Positions 17,762-27,119 are shown, counted from the first letter of the stretch. The stretch: DNA of 64,000 nt from CAWVWD01 sp965662365 (GCA_965662365.1 CBFIHR010000011.1:1-64000); one strand, 5' to 3'. The notes: generated by a model not told the origin, from the sequence alone. Program-made: numbers and translations.

Positions 17762-17857
17762 ATGACAGCTACACTTACTTACACCTTAATCTTAGGTATT
17801 ATCTTTGTCGGGAGAACTGCTTACAAACATGTGGTTCAAGATAAAACATACCTTTAG
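17762..17857 (+). CDS. Candidate 31-residue single-span membrane peptide
   Basis: The ORF begins MTATLTYTLILGIIFVG and ends HVVQDKTYL before TAG. Residues 4-17 form a plausible transmembrane or signal-like segment, followed by a basic stretch (GRTAYKH). It is too short for standard gene callers, but it is framed by an exact -7 box 41 bp upstream and a strong intrinsic terminator 35 bp downstream. That makes an independent transcript of roughly 200 nt likely. It could be a small membrane protein, or the transcript may act as a small RNA with the ORF being incidental. No toxin-antitoxin partner is seen. Confidence 0.5.
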   Translation: MTATLTYTLILGIIFVGRTAYKHVVQDKTYL

Positions 17858-17891
17858 ATTAAGAGAAATTGTAATTACCAGAATTAAATTG

Positions 17892-17934
17892 AAAACCACA
17901 AAGCTTTCCTCACAATCGCTTTGTGGTTTTTTTG
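17892..17934 (+). terminator. Intrinsic terminator, 13-bp stem and T run
   Basis: AAAACCACAAAGC (17892-17904) pairs exactly with 17918-17930 and is followed by more T residues. It serves the short transcript upstream, and on the other strand can end purE transcription. Confidence 0.88.
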
Positions 17935-17949
17935 TTTTCTAATCTTGAT

Positions 17950-18462
17950 TTATCCTTTTTCTGCTTCCAATTCTGCAATTTGTGTATTCACTTTATCCAC
18001 CAAAGCCTGTTTGTAATCTACTAATTTTTGATGCAATTTCTCATCAGAAGTTCCCAAAATCTCCGCTGCTAACAAACCAGCATTTTTAGCAGAATTTAAT
18101 GCAACCGTAGCGACAGGAACCCCTCCAGGCATTTGCAAAATAGACAAAATAGAATCCCAGCCATCAATCGAATTACTCGATTTCACAGGAACACCAATTA
18201 CTGGTAATGTTGTCAAAGAAGCGACCATTCCCGGTAAATGTGCTGCTCCGCCTGCACCAGCGATGATCACTTTTAAACCTCGGGAATGTGCCGATTGTCC
18301 ATACTCGACCATTCGTAAAGGTGTTCTGTGTGCCGAAACAACCGTTACTTCGTGTTCAATTCCAAACTCATTCATGATGTCAACAGCAGCTTGCATTACA
18401 GGCAAATCTGATTTGCTGCCCATTATTATTCCTACTTTTGGACTTTCTTTTGGACTTTTCAT
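17950..18462 (-). CDS. purE: PurE, N5-carboxyaminoimidazole ribonucleotide mutase
   Basis: PurE interconverts N5-CAIR and CAIR in purine biosynthesis in the cytoplasm. The 170-residue protein matches the class I family length and motifs: IIMGSKSDLPVM near residue 12, SAHRTP, and AGAGGAAHLPGMVAS, with the active-site GSKSD and HR residues present. The final segment VPVATVALNSAKNAGLLA is also typical. Class I PurE normally needs PurK to make N5-CAIR; no purK is adjacent, so it must lie elsewhere. The gene is alone on its strand. A minus-strand TACTTTTG box at 18499-18506 is a good -7 candidate. Confidence 0.96.
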   Translation of the reverse strand: MKSPKESPKVGIIMGSKSDLPVMQAAVDIMNEFGIEHEVTVVSAHRTPLRMVEYGQSAHSRGLKVIIAGAGGAAHLPGMVASLTTLPVIGVPVKSSNSIDGWDSILSILQMPGGVPVATVALNSAKNAGLLAAEILGTSDEKLHQKLVDYKQALVDKVNTQIAELEAEKG

Positions 18463-18498
18463 ATTTGTAATTATTTTTTATTGCTAATAATTTTGATG

Positions 18499-18506
18499 CA
18501 AAAGTA
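18499..18506 (-). promoter_or_regulatory. Candidate purE -7 box
   Basis: On the minus strand the bases read TACTTTTG, matching TAnnTTTG, 37 bp upstream of the purE ATG. Just beyond it is the palindrome TCCCGAG-GT-CTCGGGA (18514-18529), which would cover the spacer and could be an operator or a chance repeat. Confidence 0.5.
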
Positions 18507-18613
18507 GGAATTTTCCCGAGGTCTCGGGATGAAAATTAGTGTTGTTGGATAGAAATCTGTAATTTGGTATTTTCACACATTCCGACACTCCAGCTTCGGA
18601 ATACGCAGAAATT

Positions 18614-18997
18614 ATGAAAAAACAAGAAATCTTAGACGATAATTTTTTTGATGAACAACCTATTTCACCGCCTTTAATTTTTAAAATTAAAGCGATCTCA
18701 AAATGGTGGTTTTACAAACGCATTCAATATAACGGGATTATCATTTTATTTCAAGCGGTAATCTTTCTATTATTTTATAAAACAATACATTGGAGATTTG
18801 GAATTTTTGAAGGTTTAAGACAAGCTGGAGCTTTCACTGTTGTTGCTAATATTCTTTTTTCTTTAGGTTCAATTGTAGAAATAATAGCGGTTATTTTCAA
18901 ACGAGATTTATCGGAATTTAGAAAAATATTATGGCTAATCGGCTTATGGTTTAGCATATTGTTGACAGCCTATATGTATTTAGGAACGGTGAATTAA
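18614..18997 (+). CDS. Small inner-membrane protein of unknown function
   Basis: The 127-residue protein has a polar N-terminus (MKKQEILDDNFFDEQP) and three likely transmembrane segments: IIILFQAVIFLLFY, VVANILFSLGSIVEIIAVIF and ILWLIGLWFSILLTAYMYLG. No conserved motif is recognised. It is a single gene between purE (divergent) and the haloperoxidase-like gene, with no obvious partner. The composition and membrane pattern make it a believable gene, but the role is unknown. Confidence 0.7.
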   Translation: MKKQEILDDNFFDEQPISPPLIFKIKAISKWWFYKRIQYNGIIILFQAVIFLLFYKTIHWRFGIFEGLRQAGAFTVVANILFSLGSIVEIIAVIFKRDLSEFRKILWLIGLWFSILLTAYMYLGTVN

Positions 18998-19111
18998 TCA
19001 TTCTCAAAATCGCATCTTCCCTCAAATCTATCGTTCAATATCCAAAAATCAATTTTCATCTATTGTATTTTTACATTTCGTAGATTTTATCGTTATTAAC
19101 ATAGTTTATGT

Positions 19112-19128
19112 CAAACCGATACGGTTTG
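19112..19128 (+). promoter_or_regulatory. CAAACCG/CGGTTTG palindrome before a start codon
   Basis: Seven-base arms at 19112-19118 and 19122-19128 flank a three-base centre, 14 bp before the ATG of the haloperoxidase-like gene. It could be an operator or a leader hairpin near the start codon; no binding protein can be named. Confidence 0.35.
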
Positions 19129-19142
19129 TAAATAGAAATGCT

Positions 19143-21308
19143 ATGAAAAAACACCTATTACTTTTTACGCTTTTATCAATTACAATTTACGGAAACGCTC
19201 AACATTCCATCGCACGACAATGGAACGAAATGGTTTTAGAAGCAATTCGAGCCGATTTCGCTCGTCCGACCGTTCACGCCCGAAATTTGTTCCACACCTC
19301 CGCAGCCATGTATGATGCTTGGGCAATTTATGAAGATGATGCGGACACTTATTTTTTAGGAAAAACCGTTCACGGCTATCATACGCCAATGATTGATTTG
19401 CCAAAACCTATCGATAAAAAAGCCGCACAAGAAGAAGCCATAAGTTATGCCGTTTACCGAATTTTGAAACATCGTTTTCAAGATGCACCACGAGTTGTCA
19501 TTTTATTTAATGAGTTAGATGCTTTTATGGACGAATTGGGTTATGACAAGGACTTCACCGATACCGATTTTACCTGTTCGCCGGCAGGAATGGGCAATTA
19601 TATTGCAAAACATATTATCGAATACGGTTTTGCAGATGGCTCAAATGAGGAAAACGAATACGGAAATTTGCATTACGAGCCAGTCAACGAACCTTTAGTG
19701 ATTCTTAATTCGGGTAATCCAAATTTTTCAGATTTGAATCGTTGGCAACCCTTGGAATTTGATGTTTTTATTGATCAAAGCGGAACGGTAAGTTCACCTA
19801 TTCCCGATTTTTTAAGTCCAGAATGGGGAAATGTCTATCCGTTTTCGTTAGATGAAAATGATGCGACAATTTATGAACGTGATGGTTTTGATTATAAAGT
19901 GTATCATGATCCTGGACCGCCAGCATATTTGGATACGACACAAGTTGGCGGCTTATCCGAAGAGTATAAATGGGGACACATTTTGGTATCGGTTTGGTCA
20001 TCGCATCTTGATCCTGAAGATGGTATTTTATGGGATATTTCACCAGCGTCAATTGGCAATATTCAAACCTATCCGACTGATATTGTTGGCTTACGCAATT
20101 TCTATGATTTAGAAAATGGTGGCGATATAAGCCCAGGTCATGCTATTAACCCGAGAACTGGTCAACCGTACACACCGCAAATCGTTCCCCGTGCGGATTA
20201 TGCTCGAATTTTAGCCGAATTCTGGGCAGATGGTCCAGATTCTGAAACGCCTCCTGGACATTGGTTTACGATTTTGAATTATGTGAACGATCAACCAGAA
20301 TTAGTAAAAAAGTATCGTGGTCAAGGCGAGGTTTTAGATGATTTAGAATGGGATGTTAAGGCGTATTTTATCCTTGGCGGAACGATGCACGATGTGGCGA
20401 TTTCGGCTTGGGGAATTAAAGGTTGGTACGATTACGTGCGACCAGTCTCAGCGATTCGTGGCATGGCAGAACTAGGGCAAAGTTCTGATCCAAATTTACC
20501 AAATTATCACGCTGGCGGTGTGCCATTGATATCAGGTTTTGTAGAGTTGATTCAAGCTGGTGATTCGTTGGCTGGAGAAAATAACGAGTTTGTAAATGAA
20601 ATAAAATTATACGCTTGGAAAGGGCCAGATTATATCCCTGATCCACGAAATGATGTGGCTGGCGTTGGTTGGATTCGAGCTGCAGATTGGTGGCCATATC
20701 AGCGGCCTTCGTTTGTGACGCCTCCGTTTGCGGGATACGTCTCGGGGCATTCGACGTACAGTCGAGCTGCGGCAGAAGTTTTGACGCTGCTGACTGGTGA
20801 TGCGTTTTTCCCTGGTGGAATGGGTGAGTTTTTCGCCGAACAAAATCGATTTTTGGTCTTCGAAAATGGGCCAACGTTAGATATTACACTTCAATGGGCA
20901 ACGTATCGTGATGCGTCTGATCAGTGTTCTTTGTCTCGAATTTGGGGTGGTATTCATCCGCCTGTCGATGACATTCCTGGTCGGTTGATTGGTCGGACGA
21001 TTGGCATCGAAGCGTTTCATTACGCAGAGCAATATTTCACGAAAGTGGAAACACCAAATACCGTTGATAATTTAACAATTTTTCCAAATCCAAGTAGTTG
21101 TGTCGTCAATATCAATTACGAATATGAAGGTGAAATCTTGATTCAAATTTATCAAATTGATGGAAAATTAGTGACGGAAAAAACGCTTATTTTTGATAAT
21201 AATCGTGCGGTTGTGGATTTATGCGATACGGCAAATGGAACTTATGTTTTGAAAGGTTCTGATGGAAATGATAAGGTTTTATTTACGGAAAAGATTATTT
21301 TATTTTAG
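19143..21308 (+). CDS. Secreted vanadium-haloperoxidase/PAP2-like protein with T9SS sorting domain
   Basis: The 721-residue protein has a signal peptide ending GNAQ and a body of the vanadium-dependent haloperoxidase/acid phosphatase fold. The oxyanion-binding residues are present in order: Lys426 and Arg433 in KGWYDYVRP, SGH at 534-536 in YVSGHSTYSRAAAE, and Arg599 and His605 in SRIWGGIHPPVDD. These are the ligands that hold vanadate or phosphate. The last ~75 residues are a T9SS type A domain (TIFPNPSS, QIYQIDGKLV). It therefore probably acts outside the cell, either as a halide-oxidising peroxidase or as a phosphatase; sequence alone does not decide. It is a single-gene unit. Confidence 0.87.
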   Translation: MKKHLLLFTLLSITIYGNAQHSIARQWNEMVLEAIRADFARPTVHARNLFHTSAAMYDAWAIYEDDADTYFLGKTVHGYHTPMIDLPKPIDKKAAQEEAISYAVYRILKHRFQDAPRVVILFNELDAFMDELGYDKDFTDTDFTCSPAGMGNYIAKHIIEYGFADGSNEENEYGNLHYEPVNEPLVILNSGNPNFSDLNRWQPLEFDVFIDQSGTVSSPIPDFLSPEWGNVYPFSLDENDATIYERDGFDYKVYHDPGPPAYLDTTQVGGLSEEYKWGHILVSVWSSHLDPEDGILWDISPASIGNIQTYPTDIVGLRNFYDLENGGDISPGHAINPRTGQPYTPQIVPRADYARILAEFWADGPDSETPPGHWFTILNYVNDQPELVKKYRGQGEVLDDLEWDVKAYFILGGTMHDVAISAWGIKGWYDYVRPVSAIRGMAELGQSSDPNLPNYHAGGVPLISGFVELIQAGDSLAGENNEFVNEIKLYAWKGPDYIPDPRNDVAGVGWIRAADWWPYQRPSFVTPPFAGYVSGHSTYSRAAAEVLTLLTGDAFFPGGMGEFFAEQNRFLVFENGPTLDITLQWATYRDASDQCSLSRIWGGIHPPVDDIPGRLIGRTIGIEAFHYAEQYFTKVETPNTVDNLTIFPNPSSCVVNINYEYEGEILIQIYQIDGKLVTEKTLIFDNNRAVVDLCDTANGTYVLKGSDGNDKVLFTEKIILF

Positions 21309-21329
21309 TAGAACGATGCGGGATAGGAA

Positions 21330-21363
21330 CTTTACGAAAGTCTTGAACCTTTCGTAAAGCTTT
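21330..21363 (+). terminator. Terminator after the haloperoxidase-like gene
   Basis: CTTTACGAAAG (21330-21340) and CTTTCGTAAAG (21349-21359) are exact complements around an eight-base loop, 22 bp after the stop. Confidence 0.8.
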
Positions 21364-21486
21364 AAATAATAATTACATTGATTTTGTATTTCGTAAATAT
21401 TTAATAGTTTTTTTATGAATATAGAAATAAAGTAAATGTAATATTAAACACTTCAAAAAAAACTTACTCATCTAAATCACATTTTC

Positions 21487-21573
21487 TATTTTTGCAGTTC
21501 TGTTAAGTAGCGGCGGTTTTTCTCTGTCGTTTTTATTAAACATTGCGGCAGCTAAAGCAGCCGCTACAGAACA
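21487..21573 (+). promoter_or_regulatory. -7 box and structured leader of thrA
   Basis: TATTTTTG (21487-21494) matches TAnnTTTG. The following RNA leader can fold: GTTCTGT...TAGCGGC near 21498-21515 complements GCCGCTACAGAAC at 21561-21573 with a four-base bulge, and an inner GCGGC/GCCGC pair also exists. The 3' arm ends within a few bases of the ATG, so the structure could limit ribosome access or act as an attenuator. Regulation by threonine is only an inference from the downstream enzyme. No leader peptide rich in Thr codons is seen. Confidence 0.4.
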
Positions 21574-21579
21574 TGGAAG

Positions 21580-24036
21580 ATGAAAGTTTTAAAATTTGGA
21601 GGTTCGTCAGTTGCTACACCTGAACGAATCTTAAAGATTGTAGAAATCTTAAATGATTATGATAAGCGAAAAGAACAATTCGCTGTGGTTTTTTCTGCTT
21701 TTGGTGGTGTAACGGACATGCTTCTCAATATGAGTAGAAAAGCAGAACAAGGGGATATTTCTTACCTGGACGACCTTGAAAATTTCAAAGTCCGACATAT
21801 CGAAGCCATTGCAGTCTTGCTTTCGGGCGACTTATTTGCGGAAGCAGAAAAAGCAGTAGAAGCTGGTTTTGAAGAGTTGGAAGATTTGCTTCACGGTATC
21901 TACTTGTTGCAAGAAGCCAGTGTGCGTTCGATGGATTATGTGGTGAGTTTTGGCGAACGAAATGCTGCGTTTATTATATCAAAAACCTTGAAATCACGAG
22001 GTTTAAATGCGGATTATTTGGATGCTCGTAAAGTCATCAAAACGGATAAAACATTTGGTGCTGCTAAAGTAGATTTTGAGGTAACGAATCAAAATATTTT
22101 AACGCATTTTGCCCAGTCTAATTCGATTCAAATCATCACTGGCTTTATCAGCTCGACCGAAGAAGGCTTGACGACAACGCTTGGACGTGGCGGTTCGGAT
22201 TATACGGCAGCAATTTTTGGTTCGGCCTTAGGAGCGAATGTAATTGAGATTTGGACAGATGTCGATGGTGTGATGACCGCCGACCCTCGCAAGGTCAAAG
22301 GGGCTTTTACACAGCAGTCGATGACGTATTCTGAAGCTATGGAAATGTCGCATTTTGGAGCGAAAGTGATTTATCCACCTACGATTGTTCCTGCTTTGCA
22401 GCAGAATATTCCGTTGCGAATCCGCAATACTTTTAATCCGAATTTTGAAGGAACGTTGATTAGTGATTATCACGAAAAAAATGACTCGGTCGTTAAGGGA
22501 ATTTCGTCAATTGGCGATGTGTCTTTGTTGACGCTCGAAGGTAATGGAATGGTCGGTGTGATTGGTGTTTCGGGGCGTTTATTCAGTGCATTGGCACGAC
22601 ACAAAGTGAATGTTATTTTGATTACACAAGGTTCGTCAGAGCATTCGATTTCATTTGCGGTTAAGCCGCAAGATGCTGGGATTGCTTGCGTGGCGATTGA
22701 GTTAGAGTTTGAGAATGAGATCTCTCGAAAATTGATAAAATCACCTCGTATTGAAACGGATTTATCTGTGATTGCGGTGATTGGTGAAAATATGCGTTAT
22801 CGCTCCGGCATGGCTGGTCGAATGTTTCAATCGTTAGGTAAAAACGGTATCAATATCGTGGCGATTGCTCAAGGTTCTTCGGAGTTGAATATCTCTGCGG
22901 TGATTAAAAAATCGGACGAACACAAGGCCTTGAATGCGTTACACGAAGGTTTCTTTGAGTCGGATTTGATGATGCTACATTTATTTGTCGTCGGGGTTGG
23001 TTTGATTGGCAAAACACTATTAAAACAGATTCAGGAAGCCGCTGATTATTTGAAAGAAAATCGTGGTTTGGAGATTCGGGTTGTGGCGTTGTCGAACAGC
23101 CGAAAAATGGTTTTTGCTGAGAAAGGTATTGGTTTAGATAATTGGGAAACGGTATTAAGCGAAAGCGAAGAGAAAGCCAGTATCACTCAATTTATTGATA
23201 AAATGAAAGCGTTGAATTTACGCAATAGTATTTTTATTGATAATACCGCAAACGCAGAGATTCCAAAGCATTACGCCAAAATTTTAGAAGGTAGTATTTC
23301 GGTTTCGACACCGAATAAAATCGCTGCCTCTTCGCCATTTTCAAATTACCAGACCTTGAAAAAACTGGCGGATACGAATGGCGTTCGTTATGCGTTTGAA
23401 ACAAATGTTGGGGCAGGTTTGCCGATTTTGACGACTTTAAATGACTTGATTGCGTCTGGTGATGAAATCTTGAAAATCGAGGGCGTTTTATCGGGTTCGT
23501 TATCTTACATTTTTAATAATTTTAAAGCCGGTGAAAGTTTCCATGACATTGTCAAAAAAGCACAAGAATTAGGTTTTACAGAACCTGACCCTCGTGAAGA
23601 CTTAGGTGGAAAAGACGTCGCTCGTAAGTTATTGATTTTGGCTCGTGAAGCAGGTTTGACGATGGAAGCAGAAGATATTGACATCAAGCCGTTCTTACCT
23701 CAAGCGTGCTTTGATGCTCCGACTGTCGATGCGTTTTTTGAAACTTTAAAAACGTATAATACTACTTTTGAAAATATGGTGGAAGCTGCTGAAAAAGACG
23801 GGCATAAATTGAGAATTATTGCGACTTTAGAAGGAAAAAAAGCGTCAATTTCGTTACAATCGGTCGATGCAAATAATCCTTTCTACGGATTGAGCGGAAG
23901 CGATAATATGATCTCGTTTACGACTCAACGGTACAAGGAACGTCCGTTGGTAGTACGTGGGCCAGGTGCTGGTGCAGAAGTGACAGCGGCTGGAGTTTTT
24001 GCAGAGATTATTTCTATTGCGACGTATTTGGCGTAA
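21580..24036 (+). CDS. thrA: Bifunctional aspartokinase / homoserine dehydrogenase
   Basis: The enzyme catalyses the first and third steps from aspartate to threonine and methionine. The 818-residue length matches ThrA. The aspartokinase part (residues 1 to ~300) begins with KFGGSSV and includes SFGERNAA and TLGRGGSDYTA. Two ACT-type regulatory regions follow (~315-460; GMAGRMFQSLGKNGINIVAIAQGSSELNIS is split across them), implying allosteric control by amino acids. The homoserine dehydrogenase part starts near 467 (VGVGLIGKTLL) and has ETNVGAGLPIL, GVLSGSLSYIFN and EPDPREDLGGKDVARK. thrB and thrC, often next in Bacteroidota, are absent; a terminator follows directly. Confidence 0.96.
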   Translation: MKVLKFGGSSVATPERILKIVEILNDYDKRKEQFAVVFSAFGGVTDMLLNMSRKAEQGDISYLDDLENFKVRHIEAIAVLLSGDLFAEAEKAVEAGFEELEDLLHGIYLLQEASVRSMDYVVSFGERNAAFIISKTLKSRGLNADYLDARKVIKTDKTFGAAKVDFEVTNQNILTHFAQSNSIQIITGFISSTEEGLTTTLGRGGSDYTAAIFGSALGANVIEIWTDVDGVMTADPRKVKGAFTQQSMTYSEAMEMSHFGAKVIYPPTIVPALQQNIPLRIRNTFNPNFEGTLISDYHEKNDSVVKGISSIGDVSLLTLEGNGMVGVIGVSGRLFSALARHKVNVILITQGSSEHSISFAVKPQDAGIACVAIELEFENEISRKLIKSPRIETDLSVIAVIGENMRYRSGMAGRMFQSLGKNGINIVAIAQGSSELNISAVIKKSDEHKALNALHEGFFESDLMMLHLFVVGVGLIGKTLLKQIQEAADYLKENRGLEIRVVALSNSRKMVFAEKGIGLDNWETVLSESEEKASITQFIDKMKALNLRNSIFIDNTANAEIPKHYAKILEGSISVSTPNKIAASSPFSNYQTLKKLADTNGVRYAFETNVGAGLPILTTLNDLIASGDEILKIEGVLSGSLSYIFNNFKAGESFHDIVKKAQELGFTEPDPREDLGGKDVARKLLILAREAGLTMEAEDIDIKPFLPQACFDAPTVDAFFETLKTYNTTFENMVEAAEKDGHKLRIIATLEGKKASISLQSVDANNPFYGLSGSDNMISFTTQRYKERPLVVRGPGAGAEVTAAGVFAEIISIATYLA

Positions 24037-24076
24037 TTTCTATCGCTAATGACGCTATTTTTCGTGGCTATTTTTT

Positions 24077-24116
24077 AAACCTACCAAGTTACTTTTGTGA
24101 TTTGGTAGGTTTTTAT
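24077..24116 (+). terminator. Terminator of thrA
   Basis: AAACCTACCAA (24077-24087) pairs exactly with 24102-24112 and is followed by TTTATTTT. It lies 40 bp after the thrA stop and confirms that thrA is the last gene of its unit. Confidence 0.85.
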
Positions 24117-24519
24117 TTTGAATAAGGACAGTTTAGACTGTTCGATTATACGCTTGAAAGTATGTTGGTAGCTTATTTTATACTGGCGATATTGGTTGTA
24201 TTATTTTATATGTAAATAATTAGTTTACAAGCTTTAATCTTGTTTATTAATAATAATTAAGCTATGTAACGAAAGTTTTATGAAAGTTTTTAAATATCAG
24301 CAAATAAGTACAAAAGGCAGCGATTAGATGGAAAAACAGTCGGTTAATCGAAAATTATAAGTCTTTGTTAAATCCTTATCGTTTCTTTGTGACTTTATAT
24401 TGACACTACAAACAATATTGTATTGTCGATGTTATTTTGATCAATTTCTAACCTACTTCTAATCTTATTTGAGTGATAAATAAAATTTAAAAAATTATAA
24501 CAGAGTATAACAAACCGAT
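24117..24519. other. Intergenic region with a 17-codon hydrophobic ORF
   Basis: The 400-bp AT-rich gap before the second receptor holds one curious micro-ORF at 24162-24215 (+), reading MLVAYFILAILVVLFYM, wholly hydrophobic. It has no clear promoter or terminator of its own, so I do not call it. The receptor promoter must also lie here but was not pinpointed. Confidence 0.35.
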
Positions 24520-26946
24520 ATGAGATTATTTTTAACAGTCGCTTTTCTAATAACAAGTTTGTTCGTAGTTGCACAAAGTGCGAGCGTCAAAGGTCAACTA
24601 AAAGATGACGAAGGTAATGAAGTGATGTTTGCCAATGTTGCTTTATATAATGCAGCAGATAATAGTTTAATAAAAGTAGAAACCAGCGATGAGGCTGGTG
24701 TTTTTAAGTTACAAAATTTACCGGCAGGAGATTTTATCTTGAAAGCGACTTTCGTTGGACTGACTAATTTACAAATGGAAGGAATAACGCTTCAAGCAGG
24801 GGAACAGTTGGATTTAGGCGTTTTGAAGTTTGCTCCAGCAGCGATTGAACTAACGGAAGCGGTCGTAAAAGCAGACCGAGTGATGGTCGAAATAAAAGCA
24901 GATAGAACTGTTTTTAATGTCGATGGCACGATCAATAGCACGGGAAGCGATGCGATCGAATTATTGCGTAAAGCACCTGCTGTAAATGTAGATAATAATG
25001 ATAATATTTCCGTTTTGGGTAGAAACGGTGTTTTATTATACGTCGATGGCAAACGGCTGCCGTTAGCTGGCGAAGATTTGAATAATTATTTAAGAAGTTT
25101 GCCAGCTGACCAGATTGATCAAATTGATATTATTACAAATCCTGGTGCAAAATACGAAGCAGAAGGAAACGCCGGTATCATTGATATTCGATTAAAAAAA
25201 GATAAATCGCACGGGGCGAACGGAAATGTAAGAGCGACTGGAAGCCATGGAAGATTGCCGCAAGGCAACCTCAATGCTACCGGAAATTATCGAAACAAAA
25301 AAGTCAATGCCTTCGGTACTGTTGGCGTTGGTGGCGGAGAACGTTTTAACGAAATGCTTTTTATTAATCAGCAAAATGGCTTTTTGTTAGATGAAATTAA
25401 TAATAGTAACACGTCTAATAATTATAACAATTATAGATTTGGTACGGACTTTTTTATTAATAAAAAACATACTATCGGTGTGTTAGCTACAGGCGGAAGC
25501 GGTGGAGATGTCAATTTGGGATATAATGAAATTGATATTTCTAATTTTGGTGGAACGATCGATAGTGTTTTGGTATCAGATAGTCGTGGCGATCAGACGA
25601 ATAACAGACAAACCTACAACGTGAATTATCGTTATGATGATAGAGAAGCAGGTCGTAATTTGAATATCGACTTGGATTATGGAAATTACGTCAACAGTAA
25701 TCTTCGTTATATACCGAATCAATATTTTAATCCAACCAAAACCATTTTATTATCCGAAGTTAATAATGGTTTTAAGACTGACACCGAAATTGATATTTAT
25801 ACAGCAAAATTGGATTACGAACAGAATTTGTTTGGTGGAAAAATAGGGCTTGGCGGAAAGTTTAGTCAGGTGATTTCTGATAATACTTTCTTATTTTCTG
25901 ATGAAATCAATAATGAACTAATCCAAAATGATACGTTTTCTAACAATTTTGTTTACGACGAACTGGTGTATGCTGGTTATGTCAATTATAATCGTAAAAT
26001 CAATGACAAAGTGAGTGTTTCGGGAGGTTTGCGGGCAGAACAAACCGATGCAATTGGTGATTTACAAACATTTATTGCAGCGTTGAGCGAGGCACCTGTT
26101 GAGTTAAATTATTTACAATTTTTCCCAAGTGCCGGTATTTCGTGGCAAATCAAACCGACACATGTATTGAACCTTAATTACGGTCGTCGCATCAATCGTC
26201 CTGATTATAATGTATTGAATCCTTTTAATGTTCGGTTGAGTGAATTGTCTTATCAAAAAGGAAATCCACGTTTGAATCCTGAAATTGTTAATAATTTTGA
26301 AATCGGTTATACGCTGAAATATCGTTACAATTTCAAATTAGCATACAGCAAAACAATTGATCAAATTACTCGGTTACTTGAGCCAGATGAGGAAGATTTG
26401 AGAGCAGGATTTATTACTTGGGAAAATTTGGCGGAGCAGCAGGTATATAGTGCAAACGCTGCGATTCCTCATTCTTTTTCTAAAAAATGGAGTGCATTTT
26501 TCAATATTAGTGCATCTTATATTAATAATCAAGCAGATTATGGCGAAAATCGTGTAGTCGATGTCAAAGCATTTACATACAATATTTACACACAACAAAC
26601 TTTTGATTTGCCAAAAGGTTTCAAAGGAGAAATTTCAGGTTGGTATTCAGGGCCAGGTGTCTGGGGTGGCGTTTTTAAATATGAATCATCATGGAGTTTG
26701 AATGTAGGATTACAACGTAAATTTTTAAACGACCAACTGAATGTACGACTGAGTGCCAATGACTTATTTTATGAAACAGGCTGGGATGGCTTTTCGGATT
26801 TTGCCGGTTTATATACAGAAGGAAGCGGTCGCTGGGATAGTCGTCGGGTGAGTTTGAGCATCGGTTATGACTTCGGTAATCAAAATGTGAAATCTCGTAA
26901 GCGTAAAACTGGTTTGGAAGATGAAGCCGGGCGTGTAGGCGAGTAG
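24520..26946 (+). CDS. TonB-dependent receptor, outer-membrane beta-barrel family
   Basis: The 808-residue protein has a signal peptide (MRLFLTVAFLITSLFVVAQ). It is followed by a carboxypeptidase-regulatory-like domain (KGQLKDDEGNEVMFANVALY), a plug (RKAPAVNVDNNDNISVLG, QIDIITNPGAKYEAEGNAGIIDI) and a large barrel with many aromatic strands. The C-terminus is basic (KSRKRKTG). It belongs to the same group as the receptor at 5671-8121 and probably transports or senses an unknown ligand; no SusD-like lipoprotein or anti-sigma pair is adjacent. It forms its own transcription unit ending at a hairpin. Confidence 0.93.
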   Translation: MRLFLTVAFLITSLFVVAQSASVKGQLKDDEGNEVMFANVALYNAADNSLIKVETSDEAGVFKLQNLPAGDFILKATFVGLTNLQMEGITLQAGEQLDLGVLKFAPAAIELTEAVVKADRVMVEIKADRTVFNVDGTINSTGSDAIELLRKAPAVNVDNNDNISVLGRNGVLLYVDGKRLPLAGEDLNNYLRSLPADQIDQIDIITNPGAKYEAEGNAGIIDIRLKKDKSHGANGNVRATGSHGRLPQGNLNATGNYRNKKVNAFGTVGVGGGERFNEMLFINQQNGFLLDEINNSNTSNNYNNYRFGTDFFINKKHTIGVLATGGSGGDVNLGYNEIDISNFGGTIDSVLVSDSRGDQTNNRQTYNVNYRYDDREAGRNLNIDLDYGNYVNSNLRYIPNQYFNPTKTILLSEVNNGFKTDTEIDIYTAKLDYEQNLFGGKIGLGGKFSQVISDNTFLFSDEINNELIQNDTFSNNFVYDELVYAGYVNYNRKINDKVSVSGGLRAEQTDAIGDLQTFIAALSEAPVELNYLQFFPSAGISWQIKPTHVLNLNYGRRINRPDYNVLNPFNVRLSELSYQKGNPRLNPEIVNNFEIGYTLKYRYNFKLAYSKTIDQITRLLEPDEEDLRAGFITWENLAEQQVYSANAAIPHSFSKKWSAFFNISASYINNQADYGENRVVDVKAFTYNIYTQQTFDLPKGFKGEISGWYSGPGVWGGVFKYESSWSLNVGLQRKFLNDQLNVRLSANDLFYETGWDGFSDFAGLYTEGSGRWDSRRVSLSIGYDFGNQNVKSRKRKTGLEDEAGRVGE

Positions 26947-27083
26947 TCACCAAAAACGCATCTGACAAAACCTATCGCATGATTGAATATTTGTGATGCA
27001 ACATTTTATTCGAAAGCATGATAGTAAATGTGTATTTAAAAGAGGTCAAAGTAGTTTACAAAAGTGATTAAATAAGATTCTGC

Positions 27084-27119
27084 GAGGGAATAGGTAGATA
27101 ATTTGTTACCTATTCCCTC
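27084..27119. terminator. Bidirectional terminator, 13-bp stem
   Basis: GAGGGAATAGGTA (27084-27096) and TACCTATTCCCTC (27107-27119) are exact complements around a ten-base loop, followed by a T run on the plus strand. It lies between the convergent receptor and esterase genes. Confidence 0.85.

Noticed and set aside
20416..20874. 152-codon minus-strand ORF inside the haloperoxidase-like gene
   Set aside because: It is fully antisense to a well-supported gene and its translation is basic and Gln/His-rich, typical of shadow frames.
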